DNA of 64,000 nt, taken from Lachnospiraceae bacterium. Its GTDB lineage: Bacteria > Bacillota > Clostridia > Lachnospirales > Lachnospiraceae. The notes under the pieces are model-generated. The model worked only from the letters and a program-made list of their open reading frames with translations, was not told the origin of the DNA and ran no database searches. Positions within the stretch are counted from its first letter, which is position 1. Each line of letters starts with the position of its first letter. The DNA lies in NCBI GenBank assembly GCA_022845955.1, contig AP025576.1, positions 3,348,001-3,412,000 of the forward strand, in the 5' to 3' direction. A program made the translations under genes and the position numbers. This document shows, piece after piece, positions 9,395 to 18,358 of the stretch.

Positions 9395-10411
9395 ATGTAT
9401 ACATTGCAGAACCAGTTTTTGGAGAAAAGTTATAAAAGTATGAGAGCAAGTTCGTTTGATGTGACAGGAGCGAACCGTGATTATGTAAATGTAGAACCGG
9501 GACAATCAAAAACCATTACTTTAGAGGGATCCGGAGTTATCAAACATATCTGGACCACATTTTTGCATCAGACTTCAGAAAATTATCGGTCTTTGCAGAT
9601 TACATTTCAGTTTGATGAAAATGAGCCATCCATTGATATGCCGATCGCAGATTTTTTTGCATTACCGGATGGCAATATGCGTGATGTAAACAGTCTGCCG
9701 ATTCAGGTATCTGTGACAAAGGAGCATCCGAATCAAACTGTTTTTGGAAAGAAACCGTATAGGGGAGCAATGAATTGTTATTGGGAAATGCCGTTTTTAA
9801 GGAAATGCCGTATTACATTGACGAATCACGATACGGTTACCTATGGTTGGTATTACCATGTGGATTGGGAACAGTATGAGAGAATGCCTGAGGATATTTT
9901 ATATTTTCATGCAACACAGATGCAGGAAATGACGCAAACTGTGGGAGAAGCGATGGGACATGGAAATACGGACTTTGATCAGGTGCATGACAGAGATACG
10001 GATAATTATATTTTCTTAAAAGCGGATGGCTATACCGGGCATTATGTAGGTCTTTCTCTTATGGTCGATGCCGGAGTGGACTGTGACAGCAGCTGGTGGG
10101 AAGGGGACGAGATGATTGTTCTTGATGGAGAACCCTGGCCGGCAAGAATTCACGGAACGGGGCATGAGGATTATTTTGGTTTGGCTTATGGAGTGCGTGT
10201 GGTAGATTGTCGGCCTTTATATGGAGTAACCCATGTAGAACACTATCCGTCTTCTAAAAATATGAGCGGATGTTTTTGTATGTACCGGTTTCATTTGGAA
10301 TCTCCGATTGTCTTTAAAAATTCCATTAAGTGTTCTTTGGAACATGGTCACAATAATAAGACAAATGCCTTTTATTCATCCGTAGCCTATTGGTATGGAA
10401 GAAAAAAATAG
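9395..10411 (+). CDS. GH172 (DUF2961) glycoside hydrolase 1
   Basis: A 338-residue DUF2961 protein. Known members of this family (GH172) act on fructofuranosides and arabinofuranosides and form multimers with two jelly-roll domains. Seen here are the early SGVIKHIWTTF motif, PIADFFALPDG, MNCYWEMPF, DSSWWEGDEM and the catalytic-region motif GTGHEDYFG, whose Glu is conserved in all three copies of this window. No signal peptide. It lies between GH97 and GH42 with short gaps. This copy is the most divergent of the three and lacks the N-terminal SRSISPEN motif of the others, so its substrate may differ. Confidence 0.85.
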   Translation: MYTLQNQFLEKSYKSMRASSFDVTGANRDYVNVEPGQSKTITLEGSGVIKHIWTTFLHQTSENYRSLQITFQFDENEPSIDMPIADFFALPDGNMRDVNSLPIQVSVTKEHPNQTVFGKKPYRGAMNCYWEMPFLRKCRITLTNHDTVTYGWYYHVDWEQYERMPEDILYFHATQMQEMTQTVGEAMGHGNTDFDQVHDRDTDNYIFLKADGYTGHYVGLSLMVDAGVDCDSSWWEGDEMIVLDGEPWPARIHGTGHEDYFGLAYGVRVVDCRPLYGVTHVEHYPSSKNMSGCFCMYRFHLESPIVFKNSIKCSLEHGHNNKTNAFYSSVAYWYGRKK

Positions 10412-10425
10412 AAATAGGAGTGGGG

Positions 10426-12513
10426 ATGGACGGAGAGTTTTTGTTTGGAGCCGTATATGTGATCGAACAAGACTATACGGAACAGGAAATCAGGCGTGAC
10501 CTGAAGCATATGAAAGACTGCGGTTTTAACCTCATAACCCTATGGCCGGTTGCCAATGCCTGGCTGGCGAAAACAAGCCATGACTGGGCATTTGAACAAA
10601 CCCGTTTTGTGTTGGATCTCTGCAAAGAGCTGCAGATGAAGGCTATTTTACAGTTATTTGGACAAAACCAGTCGCTGGAGTTTATGCCGGATTCAGCATT
10701 TACTGCAGATATGGAATATGAGGATCAATATGGTGCATGGATAAATTCCAACTGTATGTGGGCGAACCTGAATCATCCGGTTGTGCGTGATTATATGGAG
10801 CGTTATTTTGAGGCTGCAATCAATGCTTTAAAAGACCATCCTGCTGTGTATGGATGGGATGTGTTTAACGAAGCTCATTTTCGGTCTGATGATTCCTGGA
10901 CTGTGGAGAAGTATCAGTTATGGCTGAAAAAAAAATATGGTACGATTCAAAATTTAAATAATCAATGGTATCGCCGTTATGAAAGCTTTACGCAGATTCG
11001 TCCGGAAAAACGTCGAGCTCCGTACAGTATCTGGTCCAGTTTGCTGCCCAGTATTGAATATGAAAAATTCCGTAGTGTTAATGTGACGGAAATTTGTCAG
11101 TTTCTGTATGATACCGCAAGAAAATATGATAATGTTCATCCGGTTATTATAGATGGTACTTCTTCAGGCATCTTATATGATGAAATTATTATGCGCAATA
11201 ATGATGAACAGGAAACCGCTTTTATACCGGATGTGTATGGTGCCACCTTTTATCCGAAAAGTTGGGGAAGAGATTATAAAAAAACACCATGGACTTTGTC
11301 TATGTACTATTCTCTGCCGGCGGGAGCAGCACGTCGGGCGGAAAAACCATATTTTGTCAATGAATTGCAGACACATACTCAGTCGGTGCTGACACCAGGC
11401 AGTGAAGTGAGTTGTGAGGAACTTACAGCCTGGACCATGATGTGTATTTTTACCGGTGCAAGCGGAATGCAGCTATGGCGTTGGCGTCCGTTTTTGCATG
11501 GATACCAGGCTACCGGACGCGGACTGACGCAAATGGATGGTACGCCCAATATGCGTGCCAATGCTATAAAGCAGTTGGTACAGATGATTCGGGAAAATAA
11601 AGAATTGTTTAAAAATTTTTCTGTTGCAAATCCGGTTGTTCAGATTGCATATAATTACGATGTGCGTTTGTATTTTGATGCATTATTAAAGTTTGGTACG
11701 GCGGGAAAAAGTTTTTGGGCACAAAATTTGGAAGGCTGGTATAAGCTGTTTTGGAATGCCGGTATGTTACCGGAATTTACAGACCTTTCCCGTCTGAGTG
11801 AGAGAGAAGAAAACATTCCGATTATGGTACTGCCCGGCGCGGTGCGATTAAGCAGAAAAGAAGCAGAAGCATTGTGCAGTTATGTTCAGAAGGGTGGAAT
11901 TTTAATTGCAGATGGCAGGATGGGAGCGATTGATGAAACGGCGTGTGTACCATCCGAAGGGATTCCCGGAACGATTCTTTCATCATTATTTGGTATCCGT
12001 GAGCTGGATGTGGAACCGGAAGGATTCCTGTTGTTTGGAGATGATAAAATTCCAACGGGTTTTCAAAGTCAAAAACTGGAAATTACAGATTCATCTGCAC
12101 AGACATTAGCTTTTATGGAGGATGGGACTCCGGCTGTGGTTTTACATAACTATGGAAAAGGAAAAACCATATACTGCAATAACTTTCAAGGATTAGTTTT
12201 ACTGCAGAAACTGTGGTCACCATTCCAAAAACTGGTGGATGAAATAACAAAAAATCTAAATTGTCTGCATGCGGTAAAAGAAGAAACGGTACATCTATCT
12301 TATATTGAGTCGGACAAACAGCGTGCTGTTTTGATGGTGAATTTTTCGGAAAAGCCTCAGCCGGTTCAATTATACGGTTTCGAAACCGATGAGATGCTGT
12401 GGGAACTGAACCAAAAAAAAGCGATACCGGTTCATAATGGAACAGTTGAACTGGCACTGCCGCCGACAAGTACGAAAATATTTACTTACAATAAATATAT
12501 AGAAAAGATGTGA
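10426..12513 (+). CDS. GH42-family beta-galactosidase-like enzyme
   Basis: A 695-residue protein starting at ATG 10426, which has GGAG 5 nt upstream; the frame is open further back into the GH172 gene but without a suitable start. The barrel has the acid/base motif DVFNEAHF (Glu149) and nucleophile motif FVNELQTHTQ (Glu313), as in GH42 beta-galactosidases. A central trimerisation-like domain (about 410-570) and a small C-terminal beta domain follow. GH42 enzymes remove terminal beta-galactose, and some act on alpha-L-arabinopyranosides. No signal peptide. Its stop overlaps the region just before the manA start. Confidence 0.88.
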   Translation: MDGEFLFGAVYVIEQDYTEQEIRRDLKHMKDCGFNLITLWPVANAWLAKTSHDWAFEQTRFVLDLCKELQMKAILQLFGQNQSLEFMPDSAFTADMEYEDQYGAWINSNCMWANLNHPVVRDYMERYFEAAINALKDHPAVYGWDVFNEAHFRSDDSWTVEKYQLWLKKKYGTIQNLNNQWYRRYESFTQIRPEKRRAPYSIWSSLLPSIEYEKFRSVNVTEICQFLYDTARKYDNVHPVIIDGTSSGILYDEIIMRNNDEQETAFIPDVYGATFYPKSWGRDYKKTPWTLSMYYSLPAGAARRAEKPYFVNELQTHTQSVLTPGSEVSCEELTAWTMMCIFTGASGMQLWRWRPFLHGYQATGRGLTQMDGTPNMRANAIKQLVQMIRENKELFKNFSVANPVVQIAYNYDVRLYFDALLKFGTAGKSFWAQNLEGWYKLFWNAGMLPEFTDLSRLSEREENIPIMVLPGAVRLSRKEAEALCSYVQKGGILIADGRMGAIDETACVPSEGIPGTILSSLFGIRELDVEPEGFLLFGDDKIPTGFQSQKLEITDSSAQTLAFMEDGTPAVVLHNYGKGKTIYCNNFQGLVLLQKLWSPFQKLVDEITKNLNCLHAVKEETVHLSYIESDKQRAVLMVNFSEKPQPVQLYGFETDEMLWELNQKKAIPVHNGTVELALPPTSTKIFTYNKYIEKM

Positions 12514-12521
12514 GAGCACAT

Positions 12522-12761
12522 ATGGAAACATTATTCTATCCGATGCGCCTGGATCATCCGCGGGTATGGCGTACCTATCTCGGAGGTACTTTATTGGATC
12601 AATTGCATGGTTGTCCAAGTGGAACAGATGGGCATTTTCCCGAAGAATGGATTATGTCTGTGGTAACGGCCCGTAATGCCGGTCAGGGAGAACAAGTGGA
12701 TGAAGGCCTGTCTCATATTATGGAAGAACCGGAAAAAAGTTTAAAACAAATTTTAGATAAT
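12522..12761 (+). pseudogene. manA: manA 5' fragment (mannose-6-phosphate isomerase, split by insertion sequence)
   Basis: The first 80 codons of a class I mannose-6-phosphate isomerase, from ATG 12522: METLFYPMRL, then FPEEWIMSVVTARNAG and EGLSH-type sequence. The frame runs three residues into the insertion sequence and stops at 12768-12770. The rest resumes at 14413 in the same phase. Joining 12761 to 14413 gives a continuous reading frame through LDN-ITETNPSKYLG, so the gene was interrupted without loss. The enzyme interconverts mannose-6-P and fructose-6-P, so mannose use by this copy should be off unless the element excises. Confidence 0.88.
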
Positions 12762-12863
12762 ATGAAGTGACCCCACATTTGTAGCAACGTGGATTTACCT
12801 GTATACTGAAGATTGACAAAATCAATGGTAACAGGGATTACCGCATACAAAAGGAGGCCACCT

Positions 12864-14030
12864 ATGAATAGAATAATCAAAATCGGCATGGATGTCCATA
12901 GTAAAAATTACACTTTATGTGCAATGGAACCCACCATCGGGGCAGAAGACCGGATCTTCGGGGAAGTACAGGTCGCCCCGGACTACAAAGAAGTCATCTG
13001 CTTCATCGAATCTTTGAAGATGAAACTCGGTCCCGATAATAAATATTCTATTGAATGCGGTTATGAGGCAGGCTGTCTCGGCTATACCCTTTACCACCAG
13101 CTTACAGGTGCCGGGGTCAAATGTGTCATACTTGCACCGACTACCATGCTTACCCAGCAGGGAAAGCGGATCAAAACGGATAAGCGTGATGCCCGTCTGA
13201 TCGCACAATGTCTGTGTTACGGCGGTTACCATCCGGTTTATATCCCCACCGGCGAAGACGATGCTGTCAAAGAGTATCTCCGGATGAGGGATGATCACAA
13301 GCTTGCACTTAAGAAGCTGAAGCAGCAGATCAATGCGTTTGTTCTCCGGCACGGACATCAGTACAGCGGGACAAAATGGACGATCAGGCATGTTACCTGG
13401 CTGAAGAAGTTGGAACTCGCTCCAATGTATCGGGAAACGCTGGACGAGTACCTGGCATCCTGTGAGGAACAGGAGGCAAAAATCGAGCGTTACGATAAGC
13501 GGATTGAAGAAATCGCCTCCGAAGCCCGTTATCAGGAGAATGCAAAAAAGCTGGGCTGCTTCCTGGGGATCCGTACGCATACGGCGCTGTCCCTGATCGT
13601 GGAAACCGGAGATTTTAAGCGGTTCGCTAAGGGGAATACCTATGCGGCATTCCTGGGACTGGCGCCTGGAGAGCGTTCCAGCTCAGAAAACGTGAACCGG
13701 CCTGGTATATCCAAAGCAGGGAATACACACCTGCGCTGTCTCTTGATTGAAGCTGCAAAAGGCATCTGTAAAGGAGCCATCGGACATAAGTCCAAAGAAC
13801 TCCGGTCAAGGCAAAGCGGACAGCCTGCTGAGGTGATTGCATACGCCGATAAAGCGAATACCCGGCTTCGAAGCAGGTATTATAAAATGATCCGCCATGG
13901 GAAGAAGAAAAATGTAGCAGTAGCAGCTGTGGCAAGAGAACTTGCATGCTTCATCTGGGGCATGATGACAGGAAATATCAGCATCCGCCCCACGGCAGGT
14001 ACATCAGGTCCGGCTGCCAGTCAAGGGTAA
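12864..14030 (+). CDS. IS110-family DEDD transposase/recombinase
   Basis: 388 residues from ATG 12864, preceded by AAGGAGG at 12851-12857. The N-terminal RuvC-like DEDD domain shows KIGMDVHSKNYTLC, SIECGYEAGCLGY and KTDKRDARLIA with the acidic residues of the family. The C-terminal Tnp_20 domain (about residues 245-330) has LGIRTHTALSLIVETGDF, LAPGERSS and GISKAGNTHLRCLLIEAA, which includes the conserved serine region. Length and domain order are normal and no frameshift is seen, so it may be active. Base composition is GC-richer than the surrounding cluster, consistent with recent arrival. A few in-frame codons exist before the chosen start but have no ribosome site. Confidence 0.93.
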   Translation: MNRIIKIGMDVHSKNYTLCAMEPTIGAEDRIFGEVQVAPDYKEVICFIESLKMKLGPDNKYSIECGYEAGCLGYTLYHQLTGAGVKCVILAPTTMLTQQGKRIKTDKRDARLIAQCLCYGGYHPVYIPTGEDDAVKEYLRMRDDHKLALKKLKQQINAFVLRHGHQYSGTKWTIRHVTWLKKLELAPMYRETLDEYLASCEEQEAKIERYDKRIEEIASEARYQENAKKLGCFLGIRTHTALSLIVETGDFKRFAKGNTYAAFLGLAPGERSSSENVNRPGISKAGNTHLRCLLIEAAKGICKGAIGHKSKELRSRQSGQPAEVIAYADKANTRLRSRYYKMIRHGKKKNVAVAAVARELACFIWGMMTGNISIRPTAGTSGPAASQG

Positions 14031-14412
14031 AATGAACCGCTGCGCGGCCCCTGACAGCCACCCGTCCCTGATGGAAAGCACAAACAGGCAGCAGCCAGCA
14101 GTAGACTGCAGCCTGCTGCCAGAATAAAAACAATTGAATATCTGTCAGTATCTGTAAGGGGCTGTGATCCCTGTAAGGTTTGAGCTATCTGCGCCGTTTC
14201 TATGTTGGCACTTCGGTGATCCACGCTTTTAGATCGCAGGGCTCTCGGCGGAACCATTAGCCTGTCGGTAACCAATCCACGAATAACAGAGTGGCCACAT
14301 GCCGGGAACTGTTAAATCAGAGCTCCTTCCAGATGCTGACAGATCGCACAAGTGTGACTGTCAAGAAAAAGTTTCCTGGAAACGGAATTTACCTCTTGAC
14401 AAAAGTCACTTC
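14031..14412 (+). ncRNA. Candidate bridge RNA region of the IS110/IS1111 element
   Basis: The 382 nt after the transposase contain no plausible gene but several inverted repeats: GGCAGCAG with CTGCTGCC near 14090-14120, GTTTCC with GGAAAC near 14370, and TGTCAAGA with TCTTGACA at about 14358-14402. Three segments repeat the manA target on the same strand: TTTTAGAT (14227-14234, as at 12751-12758), ATAACAGA (14283-14290, as at 14413-14420) and AACCAATCC (14270-14278, as at 14421-14429). IS1111-group elements are known to encode a guide RNA in this position. The guide role here is inference; RNA ends are not defined. Confidence 0.5.
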
Positions 14413-15276
14413 ATAACAGAAACCAATCCTTCCAAATATCTGGGAGCCAGTCATGCTGCGGTATATGGTGCACATCCCGGTGTCTTAGTTAAGTTGATTG
14501 ATTCTGCTGAAAGACTGGGGATTCAGGTACATCCGGATCGGGAAACTGCTGAAAAATTGTTTCATTCAGCTTTTGGAAAAACGGAATGCTGGCATGTACT
14601 TGGATGCCGAAAAGTTGGGCAAGAAAATCCATGTGTTTATGCCGGGTTAAAAAAAGGTATTACAAAAGAACATTGGAAGCGTCTGTTTGAAAAACTAGAT
14701 ATTGCTGGTATGTTATCCTGTCTGCATCGCTTTGATGTACATCCGGGTGATACGATTTTAATCATGGGTGGTGTGCCGCACGCCATTGGTGCCGGTTGTT
14801 CTTTAATTGAAATTCAGGAACCGACGGATTATACATTGCGGGTAGAGCGGGTCACCCCCAGTGGATTTCCAATGGATGACTTTTTATGTCATCAGGGAAT
14901 TGGTTTTGATAAGATGTTTGACTGTTTTCACTATGAAGGTATCAGTTGGGAAGAGGCAAAAGCACAATGGTTTATTCCGGCACGGTATCGTTATCGGGGA
15001 ACAGAAGGAACTGTCCGTCAGTTGATTTCACAAGAGCAGATCCCTTATTTTGAAATGCGGGAATCATATACAAGCTCATGTTTGAATGTGCAGAATGAAA
15101 GATTTTGCGGATTATATGTGGTGGAGGGAAGAGGATGTTTGAGTTGGAGGGGAGGGAGTCAAAACATAGAGGCGCCCTGTCAGTTCTTTTTACCGGCTGA
15201 TGTGAAACAGATCAGTCTTGAGGCAGCAGCCGTTCATCCTCTGCGTGTATTACAGTTTTTTGGACCATCGGTCTGA
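14413..15276 (+). pseudogene. manA: manA 3' fragment (mannose-6-phosphate isomerase)
   Basis: The remaining 287 codons of the split isomerase. It holds the zinc-site motifs IQVHPDRETAEKLF and GKTECWHVL, then GGVPHAIGAG and IQEPTDYTLRVER, and a C-terminal cupin part. The open frame extends back into the insertion sequence to GTG-like starts near 14299 without a ribosome site, so a functional separate product is unlikely. The downstream GH43 has its own ribosome site. If the insertion sequence were removed, a 367-residue protein of normal length would result. Confidence 0.87.
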
Positions 15277-15308
15277 AATAAATATGATGAATAGAAAGGG
15301 GAAAGATT

Positions 15309-16931
15309 ATGATTCAGAATCCAATTTTAAAAGGTTTTAATCCGGATCCCTGCATTTGCAGAAAAGGAGAAGATTACTATATAGCGGTATCTTCGTTTGA
15401 ATGGTTTCCGGGTATTCCTGTGTATCATTCCAGGGATTTAAAACACTGGGAGCTGTACACACATGTATTAACTTCGGAGGAAATCCTGGATTTAAGGCGT
15501 CTGCCTACAGGACAGGGGATCTGGGCGCCGTGTCTTCGTTACAATGAAAAAGAAGATTTGTTTTATGTGGTTTACGGCAGTATGATTCCCAGTCAGTGTA
15601 ATATCGACAATTATATGATTACGGCAAAAGATATTAGGGGACCCTGGAGTGAACCGGTATATCTGCATTCCTGTGGATTTGATGCATCGATATTTTTTGA
15701 TGATGATGGAAAAAAATATATTCTTTCTTTGGAATGGGAAACAAGACCCGGGTATCAAAGACCGGGAGAAATCTGTATGGCAGAATATGATGATGAGAAG
15801 AAATGCATTGTTTCTTATCCAAAACGAATTTGGGGAGGAAGTTCCGGACGTGGATGGATTGAAGGTCCTCATATTTATAAACATGACGGATGGTATTATA
15901 TTCTTTGTGCAGAAGGTGGAACCGGATATCGTCACTGTGCTGCCGTGGGGCGTTCCAAAACGATCTGGGGCCCATATGAGAAGGATCCGGAAGGGTTGAT
16001 ACTAACTTCTTCTCCTAAACTGGAAAAAGAATATCAAATGAGCATGGCAGAGGATCGGAAACATTATAATCCGGGTGTGGTGATTCAAAAGAGTGGTCAT
16101 GCCAGCCTGGTAGAAACACAGACAGGAGAGTTGTTTGCGGTACATTTGTGCAGCAGACCATATATGCCGGAACAACGATGCAGCCTGGGAAGAGAAACCG
16201 CAATACAAAAATTGAAATGGACGCAGGACGGATGGATTCGCATGGCAGATGGCGATTATTTGGTGAAGGATGTATGCGAAGAGAGTCTGCTTCCGGAATA
16301 CCTGGTGAAAGAACTGCCTTGCCACGATGATTTTGACGAAGGTGAATTGGGAATTTATTACTATTCTCCCCGTTACTCATCGGTCCGTTTTACAGATTTA
16401 AAATCCAGACCCGGATATTTGCGGATTCGTGGCCAGCAGTGTTTAAGTTCATGTGATAAAGTCAGTCTTTTGGCAAGAAAACTGACAGCATTTCGTGCTG
16501 TTGTAACTGCAGGTATGGAGTTTGAGCCGAAAAGTTATCGTCAGAGTGCCGGTCTTGTGATTTATTATGATAACTTGAATTATCTGTATTTACGGAAGTA
16601 TTACAGTGAATCTCTTAAAAGCTGTGCTCTTTCCATTACCCATGCAGAATTGGGAAAGGTATCGGAAGAATGTGAACATAAGATTGCAGTGGAAGCAGAA
16701 CGTCCGATTCACCTGAGATTATCTTTGAAGGATAAACAAGTTCAGTTTTACTGGAGCTATGAAAAGGATGGTGAGTGGAACGTAATCGGACCATCCTATG
16801 ATGCAACGAAGTTTTCCGATGAATATTGCGGAAGATTTACAGGTACATTTATTGGTATTGCCTGTATGGATGATATATTGCGTCAGCATTATGCCGACTT
16901 TGATTATTTTGATTATGAAACGGAAGAATAA
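15309..16931 (+). CDS. GH43-family beta-xylosidase/arabinofuranosidase-like enzyme
   Basis: A 540-residue enzyme with a five-bladed propeller (about residues 1-310) followed by a beta-sandwich domain (about 330-535), as in two-domain GH43 beta-xylosidases. Catalytic motifs are NPILKGFNPDPCI (base Asp), DASIFFDDDGKKY (pKa-modulating Asp) and GWIEGPHIYKHDGWYY (acid Glu). It should remove terminal xylose or arabinose from imported oligosaccharides; which one is not clear. ATG 15309 has GAAAGGGGAAAG upstream. No signal peptide. It is the last gene before a 204-nt gap. Confidence 0.88.
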   Translation: MIQNPILKGFNPDPCICRKGEDYYIAVSSFEWFPGIPVYHSRDLKHWELYTHVLTSEEILDLRRLPTGQGIWAPCLRYNEKEDLFYVVYGSMIPSQCNIDNYMITAKDIRGPWSEPVYLHSCGFDASIFFDDDGKKYILSLEWETRPGYQRPGEICMAEYDDEKKCIVSYPKRIWGGSSGRGWIEGPHIYKHDGWYYILCAEGGTGYRHCAAVGRSKTIWGPYEKDPEGLILTSSPKLEKEYQMSMAEDRKHYNPGVVIQKSGHASLVETQTGELFAVHLCSRPYMPEQRCSLGRETAIQKLKWTQDGWIRMADGDYLVKDVCEESLLPEYLVKELPCHDDFDEGELGIYYYSPRYSSVRFTDLKSRPGYLRIRGQQCLSSCDKVSLLARKLTAFRAVVTAGMEFEPKSYRQSAGLVIYYDNLNYLYLRKYYSESLKSCALSITHAELGKVSEECEHKIAVEAERPIHLRLSLKDKQVQFYWSYEKDGEWNVIGPSYDATKFSDEYCGRFTGTFIGIACMDDILRQHYADFDYFDYETEE

Positions 16932-17135
16932 ATAATCATATCACAGATTTGGTGATATCCGTTTTCAAAAGAACAGAAATCACCAGTTCCTGCTACACAT
17001 AGGTAATGCGCCAGTGATATCAGCAGCCAGAACCTTTGAATAAATAATCTCAATGACAGATTGTTTTAATGTATCGGAAAGGATGAAAAAAATAAATGTA
17101 GCGAGAGAATCAGAAATCAGCAAAGGAGGATAAAT
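16932..17135 (+). other. 204-nt intergenic region in the glycan cluster
   Basis: No gene seen. The region contains the inverted repeat TGGTGAT (16950-16956) and ATCACCA (16979-16985) without a T-run, and a strong AAAGGAGG before the next gene. It may hold an internal promoter or regulator site, but no clear -35/-10 pair was found. Confidence 0.35.
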
Positions 17136-18230
17136 ATGAATCAGGATTTTCATTTAATAAAAAATTATTATAGCCGATCAATTTCTCCGGAAAATCCTAT
17201 AGGAGAAAAGGGGAAAGGCGCTATGGAGGAACCAAAACCAGGAAGCGCCGGAGATGTAGTGGGAAAAGGATGGAAATCCCGACCATTTGTCACGATAGAG
17301 GCGGGGGAAGTTTGCACGATTGCTGATATTGCAACGGAAGGTGAAATCAAAACAATGTGGTTTGCAGGAGGCATTGATTATGGAATCATAATCAGGTTTT
17401 ACTGGGATGATGAAGCAGTACCTGCAATCGAATGCCCGATAACCCATTTTTTCCTTTATGGGTGGACAAAATTATTTATACCGGATAAATGGAATGCCGG
17501 ACCAGGATATTGGATCAATTCTGCCGGGATGGCAGTGAATCCTAATCGGGGATTTAATTGTTTTCTTCCCATGCCTTTTCGGAAGAGGGCAAAAATAACC
17601 TTGGAAAACAGAACCAAGGTTTCCCGGGATATCTATTATCAGATTAACTATGAAGAAAAGAAATTGCCTTTGGAGGCGGGGTATTTACATACACAGTTTT
17701 CCTTTTCTCTTCCGGTTATGAACCAACAGGTCCATACGGTTCTGGATAATGTCTGTGGAAACGGAATTTATATAGGAACAGCACTGTATGTGGGTTTAAA
17801 CAGAACCTCACGCTGGTGGGGAGAAGGGGAATTTAAATTTTATCTTGATGGTGATCAGGAATACCCGAGTATTTGCGGGACGGGATTGGAAGATTATTTT
17901 GGAGGCGCATATAACTGGGATATGGAAGGAGAATATAAGCCATATACTTCTCTGTATTCGGGTATGAATTGGATTAAACCAGGTGGTTTGTATGAGATAC
18001 AGCAAAGATTTAGTATGTATCGATGGCATTTTCCGGATCCCATTCGTTTTTACAAAAATATTAAAGTTACTGTGCAGGATTTGGGATGGCAGCAGAATGA
18101 ATTTGGAAAATGGGATAAATATATGCAAAGGGAAGATGATTTTATTTCTGTGGCATATTTTTATCTGGATTCGCCCCAAGGGATTAAAAGAGATTTAATT
18201 GATCACAGAATTCTCCAAAATAAATTATGA
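17136..18230 (+). CDS. GH172 (DUF2961) glycoside hydrolase 2
   Basis: 364 residues from ATG 17136, behind AAAGGAGGATAA. It has the family features SRSISPENPIGEKGKGAM, EIKTMWFAGG, CPITHFFLYGW, FNCFLPMPFRKRAKITLEN, SRWWGEGEFKFYLDGD and the Glu motif CGTGLEDYFGGAYNW. It resembles the third copy in this window (60680-61753) much more than the first, so copies 2 and 3 probably share a substrate class. Known GH172 enzymes act on furanosides such as D-arabinofuranose or fructofuranose. No signal peptide. It begins a subcluster with GH29, two sulfatases, GH95 and GH31. Confidence 0.88.
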   Translation: MNQDFHLIKNYYSRSISPENPIGEKGKGAMEEPKPGSAGDVVGKGWKSRPFVTIEAGEVCTIADIATEGEIKTMWFAGGIDYGIIIRFYWDDEAVPAIECPITHFFLYGWTKLFIPDKWNAGPGYWINSAGMAVNPNRGFNCFLPMPFRKRAKITLENRTKVSRDIYYQINYEEKKLPLEAGYLHTQFSFSLPVMNQQVHTVLDNVCGNGIYIGTALYVGLNRTSRWWGEGEFKFYLDGDQEYPSICGTGLEDYFGGAYNWDMEGEYKPYTSLYSGMNWIKPGGLYEIQQRFSMYRWHFPDPIRFYKNIKVTVQDLGWQQNEFGKWDKYMQREDDFISVAYFYLDSPQGIKRDLIDHRILQNKL

Positions 18231-18358
18231 TAATGATCAATGAGTCGGTTTGCGATCGTGTATAAATGGAATAAAGATTTAGGATTTGGTGGAAAATGGA
18301 AAATTGTCTCTGGAGAAATGTCGGGAGAAGATTCCTTTAAGAGAGAGAGGTGAAAAGA

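Larger units (their letters stand above)
12762..14412 (+). mobile_element. IS110-family insertion sequence, IS1111 subgroup-like
   Basis: A 1651-bp element splitting manA. The ends carry a short inverted repeat: ATGAAGTGAC at 12762-12771 and GTCACTTCAT at 14405-14414. The dinucleotide AT occurs at 12762-12763 and again at 14413-14414, fitting the two-base core of IS110 recombination rather than a longer target duplication. The order is a short left non-coding end (about 100 nt), a DEDD transposase and a long right non-coding end (382 nt). Terminal repeats and the long right end point to the IS1111 subgroup, whose guide RNA lies downstream of the transposase. The boundary was placed so that the manA frame is restored; the error should be no more than 2 bases. 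Confidence 0.85.

Noticed and set aside
14299..14412. Independent gene starting inside the IS right end and continuing into manA
   Set aside because: No ribosome site, and residues before 14413 do not match the isomerase family; the true gene is the split manA.
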